The translations under genes and the position numbers were made by a program. Shown in pieces: positions 1-7,266 of a stretch of 10,802 nucleotides of DNA; the stretch's first letter is position 1; every line of letters starts with the position of its first letter. The DNA comes from Bacillota bacterium. GTDB lineage: Bacteria > Bacillota > Clostridia > Acetivibrionales > DTU013. Under the pieces are notes generated by a model. It saw only the letters and a program-made list of their open reading frames with translations. It was not told the origin of the DNA and ran no database searches. The DNA is taken from the NCBI GenBank assembly GCA_023399355.1, contig JAEWQC010000343.1, forward strand, positions 1 to 10,802, read 5' to 3'.

Positions 1-120
1 TCAGATGATAACTCCAAACAAGACTCAGATGATAACTCCAAACAAGACTCCGTAGAAAGTTCCGAACAAGACTCAGATGACAGCTTCGGACAAGGCTCAG
101 CCGATAGTTCCTGATTAGGT
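1..120 (-). repeat. 24-bp tandem repeat encoding a Cys-containing octapeptide
   Basis: Five 24-bp units occupy 1-24, 25-48, 49-72, 73-96 and 97-120. Units 1 and 2 are identical. Unit 3 has about seven differences from unit 1, unit 4 about six, and unit 5 is the most degenerate. On the minus strand, in the frame of the membrane protein, they read PNQELSAE, PCPKLSSE, SCSELSTE, SCLELSSE and SCLELSS(E). The array reaches the window edge, so its full copy number is unknown. The identical outermost copies suggest recent expansion. Confidence 0.95.
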
Positions 121-1334
121 TTTACTAATAGGTTTTCAGCAGGTTCCAAATTCATCTCTGCTTTTACTTTCCGCAACCGTTTGGGCTTTTTCTCGTAAAA
201 AGCCATTCCTATCAGAAACATGACAAAACCAGCGCATGGAAAATAAAGGCGGTGCTCAAAGTAAACATCCTTTATAGAAATGAAACTGGATTCAACGGCT
301 AGTCCTGTAAAGAACCACAAAATGCCGAAGAAGACAAGCCGGTTCCTTTTAATCGTATATATGCCGAAAGCGGCTATAAAAGCGAGGATGATGAAGGAAA
401 CATAGGAGTAATTATCCCATATGGTTGGCGAAATTGGGTAATCGTTGCTGTAATCAAAATTCTGCTTGTCGGGGATGAACATAAGCTTAAGATAAAGCAA
501 TATGACATTCAGTTCGGTACAAAAATACTGATATCGGTCCATTGATGTACTGGCTTTGAAACTTACACCTGGATCGCTTTGGCTATGACCTTTCAATAGA
601 AGATTCGTACCTGGAATGATTGGTACTGTTGCGAACAAAAGAACGAAAATGAAAATCCTTTTAAACCATGAAGTTTTTCCATCCTTCATAAAAAACAGTA
701 ATTCTATAAACAGCAGCATGAAAGGGATTGTAATTGTATTTTCCTTTGTAAACATGGCAAGTACTGTGCAAAGTAATGTAAGAAGCAGATAGTGCAGCTT
801 GTCTCCGACTCTGTATTTGATAAAAAACAGGATGGCCAGGAAATAAAACGTGGCCGCCAGTGAAGCCGTACGTTGAATAATATAGGTAACAGCATTGATC
901 TGGATCGGATGGCAAACAAATAGAACTGCTGCAATAGTTGAAATGGCACTGCTGTATTTTGAAAGGAGCTTATTCCTGAAATAAGGCAGCTTTAAAAGAT
1001 TCTTCAGAATGATAGAGATCAGGATTCCATTTAATATATGGAGCAGAAGGTTGGTGATATGATAACCTTCAACTCCATTGTCATGTATAAAGTAATTGAT
1101 GGATAAAGTGAAGTAAAGTACGATCCGGTTGGCGTAGAACTGCCATAAGGCTGCAAAGTCAAATAATTTTTGTATCGCATAATTGTTGGAGATGGATCCG
1201 AAATCATCAAGTACAAAGGGAACAGTGAAGCTGTTGCAGTAAGCAAGCAGTGAAAAAGCTGCAATGACAGCATATGCGATCATTTTATGTTGAAATTTCT
1301 TCTCCAGCCAGCGTATCAGTCTTATCCCGTTCAA
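1..1334 (-). CDS. GT-C family membrane glycosyltransferase-like protein (PMT/TMTC type), C-terminus cut by window edge
   Basis: The reading frame is open from 1334 to the window edge (444 visible codons) and lacks its C-terminus. It encodes a multi-pass membrane protein: hydrophobic segments lie near residues 18-38, 90-110, 128-142, 156-172, 180-195, 200-216, 224-240, 270-287, 308-327, 333-347 and 363-379. Family-like marks are an acidic pair in the first extracytoplasmic loop (VLDDF, 41-45), HPIQ..AVTY..QR (142-155), TKE (196-198) and FEHRLYFP (359-366). These resemble bacterial relatives of the TMTC/protein-O-mannosyltransferase group, which often carry C-terminal TPRs. Such enzymes are thought to move sugars from lipid-phosphate donors at the outer membrane face; the substrate here is unknown. 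After the last membrane helix comes a basic stretch (KKPKRLRKVK, 382-391), then cysteine-containing octapeptides up to the edge. I prefer a TTG start at 1334: GGAG lies 10 nt upstream, and it adds a basic N-terminus before helix 1. ATG at 1283 is the alternative, but its nearest GGAG is about 18 nt away. Confidence 0.82.
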   Translation of the reverse strand, partial: MNGIRLIRWLEKKFQHKMIAYAVIAAFSLLAYCNSFTVPFVLDDFGSISNNYAIQKLFDFAALWQFYANRIVLYFTLSINYFIHDNGVEGYHITNLLLHILNGILISIILKNLLKLPYFRNKLLSKYSSAISTIAAVLFVCHPIQINAVTYIIQRTASLAATFYFLAILFFIKYRVGDKLHYLLLTLLCTVLAMFTKENTITIPFMLLFIELLFFMKDGKTSWFKRIFIFVLLFATVPIIPGTNLLLKGHSQSDPGVSFKASTSMDRYQYFCTELNVILLYLKLMFIPDKQNFDYSNDYPISPTIWDNYSYVSFIILAFIAAFGIYTIKRNRLVFFGILWFFTGLAVESSFISIKDVYFEHRLYFPCAGFVMFLIGMAFYEKKPKRLRKVKAEMNLEPAENLLVKPNQELSAEPCPKLSSESCSELSTESCLELSSESCLELSS

Positions 1335-1335
1335 G

Positions 1336-3114
1336 TCAGTTATTCTCCAATTCCAATAGTATATTTTGCCAGATGTCCATGCCAAGCTTCCTGCCGTCAT
1401 CAGGCTGATAATCCGGTATCGTTCCCAATCTCCAGAGAGAAATGCCCTGGATGCCGAAAAGCCTGGCAAGTTTTATTTTATCCATAACGCTTGTGGTATT
1501 TTCATACCAGACGGTATTTTCTATTCCGGTTTTGGCATCCGTATACTTAAGATAAGGATTGCCATATTTCTGTGAATATAGATAGGATATTTTTGTACTG
1601 CTATTAAGCAGCGCGATGAAGTTTTCATATTTGAAGGTTTCAGGGGTCGATTTGATGATTTTACCGTTCTTCTCCTGCCATACAGTCCAATCAAAGGATA
1701 TTTGCAACATTATTTTACTCTTGTCCTGGACACCGTTTTTAGGGTCAGTAATCGCTTCCAGTGCATAATACACATCTTCAACAGGTGTAAGCGGCGTAAC
1801 GTCGAATCCTCTGGCCATATCCGCCTGTGTAAGGCTTGTCGCAGCATAATCATGAGCCATCAGGATGACTTTGTCCGCAATGGAACCAATTGTTGCATAA
1901 TCATATCCATCCTTGCAGGAGGCACTCATTTTAGGATGGATGAGGGGTTGTACAGCCACAAACAGTTTCTCGTTTTCCTGATCCAGCGCTGTTTTCAGTT
2001 CCTTGAGAAAATTATTGAAGAGCTGTTTCAGCTTTGTTCCCTTCAAACCTTCGATATCTATGGCTACACCGTCGAACGAGCCGGTCTCGCTGCCAAGCGT
2101 CGAGGATTTTACGGAAGATACGATATCGGTGATCAGTTTTCTGTACACTTCCGGCTTTGTCAGGATATATTCCGACATTCCGATTTTCAACCCGGTGGCC
2201 GGATCGGTAACTTTCGTATCCTGTGTGGCCTGGACCATAAGCATTGCAGCGGCACCGGATTCTCTGGCAGACAACAGTCTTTGTGTAAAGCCTGAAGGAA
2301 GATAATATTCATTATATACCGAATCGGAGGTCTTCCTCGAAGTGTTCAAGAGGATGCTCCCGGTGGATTGATCCACACTGAGCTTGTTCCACCCGAAACA
2401 AACCGAAGAGAGGTTGGAGATCTTATCCTGTTGGGAGGAGGAATTGATTGCATAGAAAGCATTCAGTTCTTTAAGCGGTCGGACAATATTATTGTACAGG
2501 TTGATTAACATAATGGCAGCCTGTTCTTTTAAGACTTTCCCCGAGGGATTGAACAAAGTGGTCTTGTTGTTTACAATGCCTGTATCCTTTGCAATCGTCA
2601 CATATCCTATGTTTTTTGTTACATCTGTGAACGGCTTGTTCAGATAGTACAGTGTTTCGGCAAGTGTACCATATCCCATGCTTTTTACAATCATAACGAT
2701 CATTTCTTCCCGTGTGATATTTTCGGCGGGACGGAATTTACCTCCGTCTTTAGAAATGATCCCATTTGCCAGCGCCGTTTCAACCGGACTGTACCAGGAT
2801 TTCTTTTTATCCATGTTATCGGTAAAGGAGCCTTTTGCCGGTGTTATCTGCTTCCAGCCCTTCAACTTGACAAGGAATGTCACAAATTCGCCCCTGGTCA
2901 TGAGGCTGCCGAAACCGAACCGGTTGCTGCCAATACCGTCCGTTATCCCGAGCTGACGCAACTCATTGATGGCACTGTATGCGTAGCTGTTTTTAGGCAC
3001 ATCTGAAAACGATTTGACTTCCTGAACATTGTTTGCGGCAAATATTTGTGTTTGCAGAGAAATAATATATGTAAAAATCAAAAATAAACTCATTACTTTT
3101 AAAAATTTTTTCAA
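1336..3114 (-). CDS. Exported SLH-domain protein with GH18-like glycoside hydrolase domain
   Basis: This 592-residue protein has a signal peptide (KKFLK then a hydrophobic run, likely cleaved after QIFA near residue 26). Three S-layer-homology repeats follow, at about 36-86, 97-146 and 162-209 (FSDVP, FTDNM and FTDVT openings; TRGEF and TREEM motifs). SLH triplets usually attach proteins to secondary cell-wall polymer. Residues about 230-590 resemble the GH18 (TIM-barrel) family of spore-cortex or cell-wall hydrolases: FDGVAIDIE at 347-355 gives the acidic DxxxDIE strand with E355 as likely acid/base, and the end has GISLWRLG (557-564). The conserved GH18 MxYD strand reads MAHD (419-422), with His in place of Tyr. 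The start is TTG, preceded by AAAGGG about 11 nt upstream, and the signal peptide begins directly at it. The membrane GT gene follows immediately. The role is probably envelope glycan hydrolysis or binding; the substrate is not predictable. Confidence 0.9.
   Translation of the reverse strand: MKKFLKVMSLFLIFTYIISLQTQIFAANNVQEVKSFSDVPKNSYAYSAINELRQLGITDGIGSNRFGFGSLMTRGEFVTFLVKLKGWKQITPAKGSFTDNMDKKKSWYSPVETALANGIISKDGGKFRPAENITREEMIVMIVKSMGYGTLAETLYYLNKPFTDVTKNIGYVTIAKDTGIVNNKTTLFNPSGKVLKEQAAIMLINLYNNIVRPLKELNAFYAINSSSQQDKISNLSSVCFGWNKLSVDQSTGSILLNTSRKTSDSVYNEYYLPSGFTQRLLSARESGAAAMLMVQATQDTKVTDPATGLKIGMSEYILTKPEVYRKLITDIVSSVKSSTLGSETGSFDGVAIDIEGLKGTKLKQLFNNFLKELKTALDQENEKLFVAVQPLIHPKMSASCKDGYDYATIGSIADKVILMAHDYAATSLTQADMARGFDVTPLTPVEDVYYALEAITDPKNGVQDKSKIMLQISFDWTVWQEKNGKIIKSTPETFKYENFIALLNSSTKISYLYSQKYGNPYLKYTDAKTGIENTVWYENTTSVMDKIKLARLFGIQGISLWRLGTIPDYQPDDGRKLGMDIWQNILLELENN
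1345..1348 (-). promoter_or_regulatory. Ribosome binding site for the GT-C gene, inside the upstream gene's end
   Basis: GGAG on the minus strand lies within the last codons of the SLH/GH18 gene, 10 nt before the proposed TTG start at 1334. With the upstream stop at 1338-1336 only one base separates the two genes, which suggests translational coupling. The spacing is slightly long, so this is moderate evidence. Confidence 0.5.
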
Positions 3115-3213
3115 GTGGTTGACATCCCTTTCAAAAGATAAGATAAAAAAGCATTTGCAATCCTATTCAGTTTACCATATCTGAATGAATCACTGCAATA
3201 TATCAGAGTACTG

Positions 3214-3222
3214 TGGTATAAT
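3214..3222 (+). promoter_or_regulatory. Extended -10 promoter for the cysteine desulfurase/thiI operon
   Basis: TGGTATAAT is an extended -10 element (TGn plus a perfect TATAAT at 3217-3222), about 96 nt upstream of the desulfurase start. No good -35 is seen; the best is CTGCAA around 3193-3198, which is a poor match. Transcription would start near 3229. The gene to the left is divergent, and I could not identify a convincing promoter for it on the minus strand in 3115-3260. Confidence 0.55.
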
Positions 3223-3307
3223 ATATAATTGTCCTGCAAAGGTTTATCCCCAAAACATACTTTTATTAACTTATGCAGGGATCATTACAAATAAAACTGA
3301 TGAATAT

Positions 3308-3311
3308 GAGG
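3308..3311 (+). promoter_or_regulatory. Ribosome binding site deciding the desulfurase start
   Basis: GAGG followed by a 6-nt spacer precedes ATG 3318. The upstream in-frame ATGs at 3273, 3300 and 3306 lack such a site, and starting at 3318 gives the family-typical N-terminus MxREIYLDNSATT. Confidence 0.75.
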
Positions 3312-3317
3312 CTTTTG

Positions 3318-4493
3318 ATGCAACGGGAAATTTATCTGGACAACAGTGCAACAACGAGGCAGTACGATGGAGTAACGGCTCTTGTGGCAGATGTTGCGGC
3401 GAATACATATGGAAATCCGTCTTCACTTCACAAGAAGGGGATTGAAGCTGAGAAACTTGTTATGGCAGCTCGTGAAACAATAGCGGCTTCCTTTAGTGTT
3501 GATCCGAAAGAAATTATTTTCACCTCGGGGGGGACAGAATCAAACAATCTGGCAATCAAAGGCTACCTTGATGCAAATCTCAGAAAGGGAAAACATCTTG
3601 TCACCACAAAAATTGAACATCCATCCGTACTTGAGTTATACAAACATCTTGAGGGCAGCGGATATGAAGTTGATTATATCGGCGTGGACAGTTCCGGCTG
3701 CATTCTGCTGGACGAGTTAAAGTTAAAAATCAGGAAAGATACTGCATTGATCAGCGTCATTCTTGTGAATAATGAAACAGGCACGATTCAAAAAGCAGAA
3801 GAAATCGCCGCGATCAGAGATAGAACCAATCCGCAGACAGCCCTGCATCTGGATGCTGTTCAGGCCTATGGGAAAATGCGGATGAATCCGTTCAGTGCAG
3901 GAATCGAAATGATATCACTCAGTTCACACAAAATACACGGACCCAAAGGAACAGGTGCCTTATACGCATCAAAAAAAATAAAGCTTAAGCCTATACTGTT
4001 CGGAGGCGGGCAGGAATCGATGCTCCGTTCCGGAACGGAAAACGTTCCAGGTCTGGCCGGTTTCGGACTGGCTGCCCAATTAACATATGATAGACTAGAG
4101 GACTCCTGTGTCAAGGTGGCGGGCTTAAAAAAACAATTTATTGGTTTGTTGCTGGAGTCGGACCTGAAGTACAGGATCAATTCACCGGAAGACGCATCCC
4201 CATTTATTTTAAATATCGCTTTTGAGGATCTTCGAGCGGAAGTTTTGCTCCACCATCTGGAACAAAAAGGTATATACGTCTCAACCGGTTCGGCATGCTC
4301 CTCCCATAAGAATATCCGCAGCCATGTACTCTCGGCGATGGGGATACAGCCGCAGCTGATTGATGGTTCGATCAGGTTCAGTTTTTCAGGTTTTAATACG
4401 GAGGAAGAGATTGAAACCACAGTGGAAGCATTGAAAGAAATCATCCCTATGATTGAAATAAACAGAAAGCAAAAGAGGAGGAGGCAGCAATGA
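3318..4493 (+). CDS. Cysteine desulfurase, NifS/NifZ type (partner of ThiI)
   Basis: A 391-residue PLP enzyme of the class V aminotransferase fold that removes sulfur from cysteine and passes it on as a persulfide. Seen in the sequence: N-terminal EIYLDNSATT (4-13), SGGTESNN (70-77), His101 that would stack on the PLP ring, D179 and Q182 near the cofactor, the Schiff-base lysine K205 in SSHKIHGPKG, and the persulfide-forming C327 in GSACSS. The length is typical. The stop overlaps the thiI start as ATGA (4490-4493), so the two genes are translationally coupled. In Bacillus subtilis the neighbouring NifZ feeds sulfur specifically to ThiI, and the same arrangement here suggests the same job rather than general Fe-S assembly (inference). 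The C-terminus ends in a short basic tail (KQKRRRQQ). The call as a cysteine desulfurase is secure; the dedicated role is likely. Confidence 0.95.
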   Translation: MQREIYLDNSATTRQYDGVTALVADVAANTYGNPSSLHKKGIEAEKLVMAARETIAASFSVDPKEIIFTSGGTESNNLAIKGYLDANLRKGKHLVTTKIEHPSVLELYKHLEGSGYEVDYIGVDSSGCILLDELKLKIRKDTALISVILVNNETGTIQKAEEIAAIRDRTNPQTALHLDAVQAYGKMRMNPFSAGIEMISLSSHKIHGPKGTGALYASKKIKLKPILFGGGQESMLRSGTENVPGLAGFGLAAQLTYDRLEDSCVKVAGLKKQFIGLLLESDLKYRINSPEDASPFILNIAFEDLRAEVLLHHLEQKGIYVSTGSACSSHKNIRSHVLSAMGIQPQLIDGSIRFSFSGFNTEEEIETTVEALKEIIPMIEINRKQKRRRQQ

Positions 4494-5695
4494 AAAAGGT
4501 TATTCTGGTCAGGTATGGAGAGATTATACTAAAAGGTCTCAACAGGCCTGTATTTGAAGATAAGCTCATGGGAAACATCAAAAAATCGCTATATGGGTTC
4601 GGCAAAATAAACGTAATCAGATCGCAGGCAAGAATTTTTATTGAACCGTTTGAAGAAAGTTTTGATTTTGAGGGCGCAGTTGCAAGACTGATCAAAGTTT
4701 TCGGAATTGTATCGGTCAGCATTGTTTTCAAAATACCTTCAGAATTTGAGGATATGAAACAGTTATCCCTTGAACTTGCAAAAAAGCAGCTACTAACAAG
4801 GAATATCCCGGAAGATGCTATAAACACAAATGGCGGACTAAGTTTCAAAGTGGAGGCAAAACGCGGAGAGAAGCGTTTTCCCATGCAGTCTCCGGAAATA
4901 TGCACAGAGCTTGGCGGTTATCTGCTTGAAAACATTCCTGCATTAAGAGTAGACGTACACAACCCTGATTTCAGGATTTATGTGGAAGTCAGGGAAAGCA
5001 CCTATATGTATTGTGAGATCATCCCCTCAAATGGCGGACTCCCCATCGGGACAAACGGAAGGGCGATGTTGTTGCTATCAGGCGGGATAGACAGTCCTGT
5101 GGCAGGCTGGATGATGGCAAAGAGGGGGATGGAGATAGAGGCTGTGCATTTTTACAGCTATCCCTATACAAGTGAACGTGCAAAGGACAAGGTAATTGCG
5201 CTTGCCAGGATCATGTCGCGCTATTGCTACCGCATCAACCTGCACATCGTTCCTTTTACTGAAATTCAGCTTGAGATCAATGAAAAATGCCCTGAGGATC
5301 AACTGACGATTATCATGCGGAGGGCCATGATGGTCATCGCAGAAAAAATAGCAGTTAAAAACGGAGCTCAGGCATTAATTACCGGCGAAAGCCTTGGACA
5401 GGTTGCCAGTCAGACGATACAGGGCTTGGCTGTGACAAATGCTGTGGTTCAAATGCCGGTATTCAGGCCTTTGATAGGAATGGACAAAAATGAAGTTATT
5501 GAAATAGCCAGAAAGATTGATACTTTTGATACATCCATACTGCCCTATGAGGACTGTTGTACGGTATTTGTGGCGAAACATCCCAAAACCAAACCGAAGC
5601 TTGATGAAATCCTGAAGCTTGAAGAAGGGCTTCAGCTTGAGGAGCTGATGCAGAAAGCAATCAGGGATACGGAAAGCATGTTCATTACCGAGTAA
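4490..5695 (+). CDS. thiI: tRNA 4-thiouridine synthase ThiI (form without rhodanese domain)
   Basis: A 401-residue protein that adenylates U8 of tRNA and replaces its oxygen with sulfur to give s4U; in many bacteria it also has a link to thiamine thiazole synthesis. Domains: an N-terminal ferredoxin-like part (1-60), a THUMP RNA-binding domain (about 60-165), and a PP-loop pyrophosphatase domain with the ATP motif SGGIDS at 197-202. The segment ITGESLGQVASQT (297-309) and the EDCC pair (C356, C357) are also characteristic; one of these cysteines likely matches the catalytic Cys of the long E. coli enzyme. The C-terminal rhodanese domain of E. coli ThiI is absent, as in Bacillus, so sulfur would have to come directly from the coupled desulfurase. 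A very strong site (GAGGAGGAGG, 4475-4484) precedes ATG 4490. No clear terminator follows in the 139-nt gap. Confidence 0.97.
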   Translation: MKKVILVRYGEIILKGLNRPVFEDKLMGNIKKSLYGFGKINVIRSQARIFIEPFEESFDFEGAVARLIKVFGIVSVSIVFKIPSEFEDMKQLSLELAKKQLLTRNIPEDAINTNGGLSFKVEAKRGEKRFPMQSPEICTELGGYLLENIPALRVDVHNPDFRIYVEVRESTYMYCEIIPSNGGLPIGTNGRAMLLLSGGIDSPVAGWMMAKRGMEIEAVHFYSYPYTSERAKDKVIALARIMSRYCYRINLHIVPFTEIQLEINEKCPEDQLTIIMRRAMMVIAEKIAVKNGAQALITGESLGQVASQTIQGLAVTNAVVQMPVFRPLIGMDKNEVIEIARKIDTFDTSILPYEDCCTVFVAKHPKTKPKLDEILKLEEGLQLEELMQKAIRDTESMFITE

Positions 5696-5834
5696 TTTCC
5701 ATGCATGTAATATAAGAGCTTTAGACAACAATATATTATAAGAGGTATGTTAATATCAAGCAATCAGAAATACATACTTCAAAAGGAATGACATTTTCCC
5801 GCAAATGTGTATTCCATAAAATAAGAGGTTGTCA
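5696..5834 (+). other. Intergenic region between thiI and the VanW-family gene
   Basis: This AT-rich gap holds no gene I can support. It contains a 9-bp inverted repeat (5742-5750 with 5772-5780, one G-T pair, 21-nt loop) without a following T tract. A weak promoter-like pair TAGACA (5722-5727) and TATGTT (5746-5751) has an 18-bp spacer. Either transcription reads through from thiI or a weak promoter here drives the VanW-family gene. Confidence 0.35.
5825..5828 (+). promoter_or_regulatory. Ribosome binding site deciding the VanW-family start
   Basis: GAGG lies 6 nt before ATG 5835. The in-frame TTG at 5829 directly abuts this site and cannot use it, so ATG 5835 is preferred. Confidence 0.7.
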
Positions 5835-7235
5835 ATGCTGAAAACTAAGGATGCGGTCTGGAAAAAATGGATATATGGCCTGACTATAGCCGTTATGCTA
5901 TCTACAGCTGTAATTATTTTCCTTGCAACTATATTTACAGGAGATACAATTAGAAAAGGCATCCGTATTGAACAGACAGATGTCTCGTGGATGACTGTAA
6001 ATGAGGCAAAAAATCAAGTCGCCAAAAACCTTGAAAGCAGTTTCCACGATGAAGAGTTAAGGCTTGTTTACGGTAACCGGCAATGGGACTTGCTGCTGAA
6101 AGATATCGGGTATGGATATTCAATTGACAAAACGGTTGAAAAAGCTTTTTCAATTGGGCGCAATGGCACAATGATCAGTAAAGTTATATACTCAATGAAG
6201 CTTTTGTTCACTAAACCGCAGCTTACTGTCGAGACAAGCTATGATAGACAGAAATTAAGACAATTACTGGATCAAATAAAAAAAGAGATTGATACAAATG
6301 AAAAAGATGCAGAAATTACATATTTAAGTGGTAATATTGGGTTCAACCAGGAGACGGTTGGAAAGAATCTGAATATTGACAGAAGTATAGATTTGGTAGA
6401 CAATCAAATAAAGAAGAGAAATTTGGGGCCGCTTGAATTGAAGGTTGACGAAAAAACCCCTCATATTTTGTATAGTGGGATCAGGGAAATAAACAGTGTA
6501 GTTTCATATTTCAGTACGAAATTCAACACTGCAGATATGAACCGCAGCGACAACATCCGGTTGGCCTGCAGCAGGATCACCGGTAAAGTATTGCTGCCGG
6601 GGGAAGAATTTTCTGCAAATGCGGCACTGGGTCCAAGGACTATTGAGAATGGTTACAAAGAGGCGCCGGTGATCGTAAAGAACGAATTGATTGAAGGAAC
6701 CGGCGGAGGGGTCTGTCAGGTATCCTCGACACTATATAATACGGTATTGCTTGCAGGACTTGATGTTATAGAAAGGGCACACCACTCCATGATTTTGTCC
6801 TATATCAGTCCTGGAAGAGATGCAACCATCAATGAGGATACCATCGATTTAAAGTTTATAAATAGCTCGGACTATCCGGTATGTCTGCAGGCAGAAGTTA
6901 TCGGAAACAGGGTGGACATAAGAATTTTAGGTAAAAAAAGAGATGATGGTAACGTTGTTAAGTTAAAAACGCAGACATTGGAAATGGTTGAACCTGAAAG
7001 AGAAGAAATCGTTCAGGATGAATCACTCCCTCTTGGTGAAAAAGTAATAGAAAAAAAAGCTGTAAAAGGTATAAGAGTAGCACTTTACAGGCAGATATTC
7101 AAAAATGGGATACTGTCATCTGAGAAAAAACTGACGGAAGATTATTATAAACCTGTCAGAGGCAAGATCCGGGTCAGCAGTGATTTATTTACAACTTATA
7201 TGACTGTAAAATCGGGAGTTGTCCCAGCGGATTGA
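5835..7235 (+). CDS. VanW-family membrane-anchored extracytoplasmic protein
   Basis: A 466-residue protein with a basic cytoplasmic N-terminus (KTKDAVWKKW), one membrane helix (about 12-34) and an external remainder. Residues about 40-205 look like the peptidoglycan-binding-4-type repeats that usually precede VanW domains (EQTDVSWMTVNEAK; GNIGFNQETVGKNLN). The VanW domain spans about 215-350, with ITGKVLLPGEEFS (248-260), GPRTIENGYKEAP (266-278), the hallmark GTGGGVCQVSSTLYN (288-302) with invariant-looking C294, and ERAHHSM (313-319). The tail (about 380-450) resembles a degenerate G5 domain. VanW was named for the vanB vancomycin-resistance cluster, but the domain is common in sensitive Firmicutes and its biochemical activity is unsettled, so no resistance is implied. 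It starts a close-set run of three genes, with 31 nt to the next start. A role in cell-wall upkeep is likely. Confidence 0.88.
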   Translation: MLKTKDAVWKKWIYGLTIAVMLSTAVIIFLATIFTGDTIRKGIRIEQTDVSWMTVNEAKNQVAKNLESSFHDEELRLVYGNRQWDLLLKDIGYGYSIDKTVEKAFSIGRNGTMISKVIYSMKLLFTKPQLTVETSYDRQKLRQLLDQIKKEIDTNEKDAEITYLSGNIGFNQETVGKNLNIDRSIDLVDNQIKKRNLGPLELKVDEKTPHILYSGIREINSVVSYFSTKFNTADMNRSDNIRLACSRITGKVLLPGEEFSANAALGPRTIENGYKEAPVIVKNELIEGTGGGVCQVSSTLYNTVLLAGLDVIERAHHSMILSYISPGRDATINEDTIDLKFINSSDYPVCLQAEVIGNRVDIRILGKKRDDGNVVKLKTQTLEMVEPEREEIVQDESLPLGEKVIEKKAVKGIRVALYRQIFKNGILSSEKKLTEDYYKPVRGKIRVSSDLFTTYMTVKSGVVPAD

Positions 7236-7256
7236 ATACCTGCCGCCAATATATGT

Positions 7257-7261
7257 GGAGG
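7257..7261 (+). promoter_or_regulatory. Ribosome binding site deciding the DUF2225 start
   Basis: GGAGG with a 5-nt spacer lies before ATG 7267. An in-frame extension starting at 7219 would overlap the VanW-family gene and lacks a site of this quality. Confidence 0.75.
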
Positions 7262-7266
7262 TCGAA

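Noticed and set aside
1..120. Tandem repeats at the left edge as a CRISPR array
   Set aside because: The units are contiguous with no spacers, keep one reading frame and encode an octapeptide in the membrane protein.
661..1273. Three short minus-strand frames overlapping the membrane protein
   Set aside because: They are alternative frames within the long GT-C reading frame, which alone shows membrane helices and family motifs and runs to the window edge.
1702..2305. Plus-strand open frames of up to 197 codons opposite the SLH/GH18 gene
   Set aside because: They lie wholly antisense to a gene with clear SLH and GH18 motifs, have no ribosome binding site of note and resemble no family.
3529..3535. 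Run of seven G in the desulfurase gene (and another at 8326-8332 in the AIR-synthase-like gene) as a phase-variation tract
   Set aside because: Both runs simply encode the conserved Gly-Gly pairs of SGGTES and LGGH in intact frames; seven bases is short for a slippage switch.
5747..5791. 14-codon frame after an AGAGG at 5741-5745
   Set aside because: The AGAGG is only one base from the ATG, too close to work, and the peptide has no recognisable feature.
5835..7235. Vancomycin-resistance locus
   Set aside because: Only a VanW-type domain is present, with no VanH/A/B/X ligase or dehydrogenase genes nearby. The domain is common in sensitive Firmicutes.
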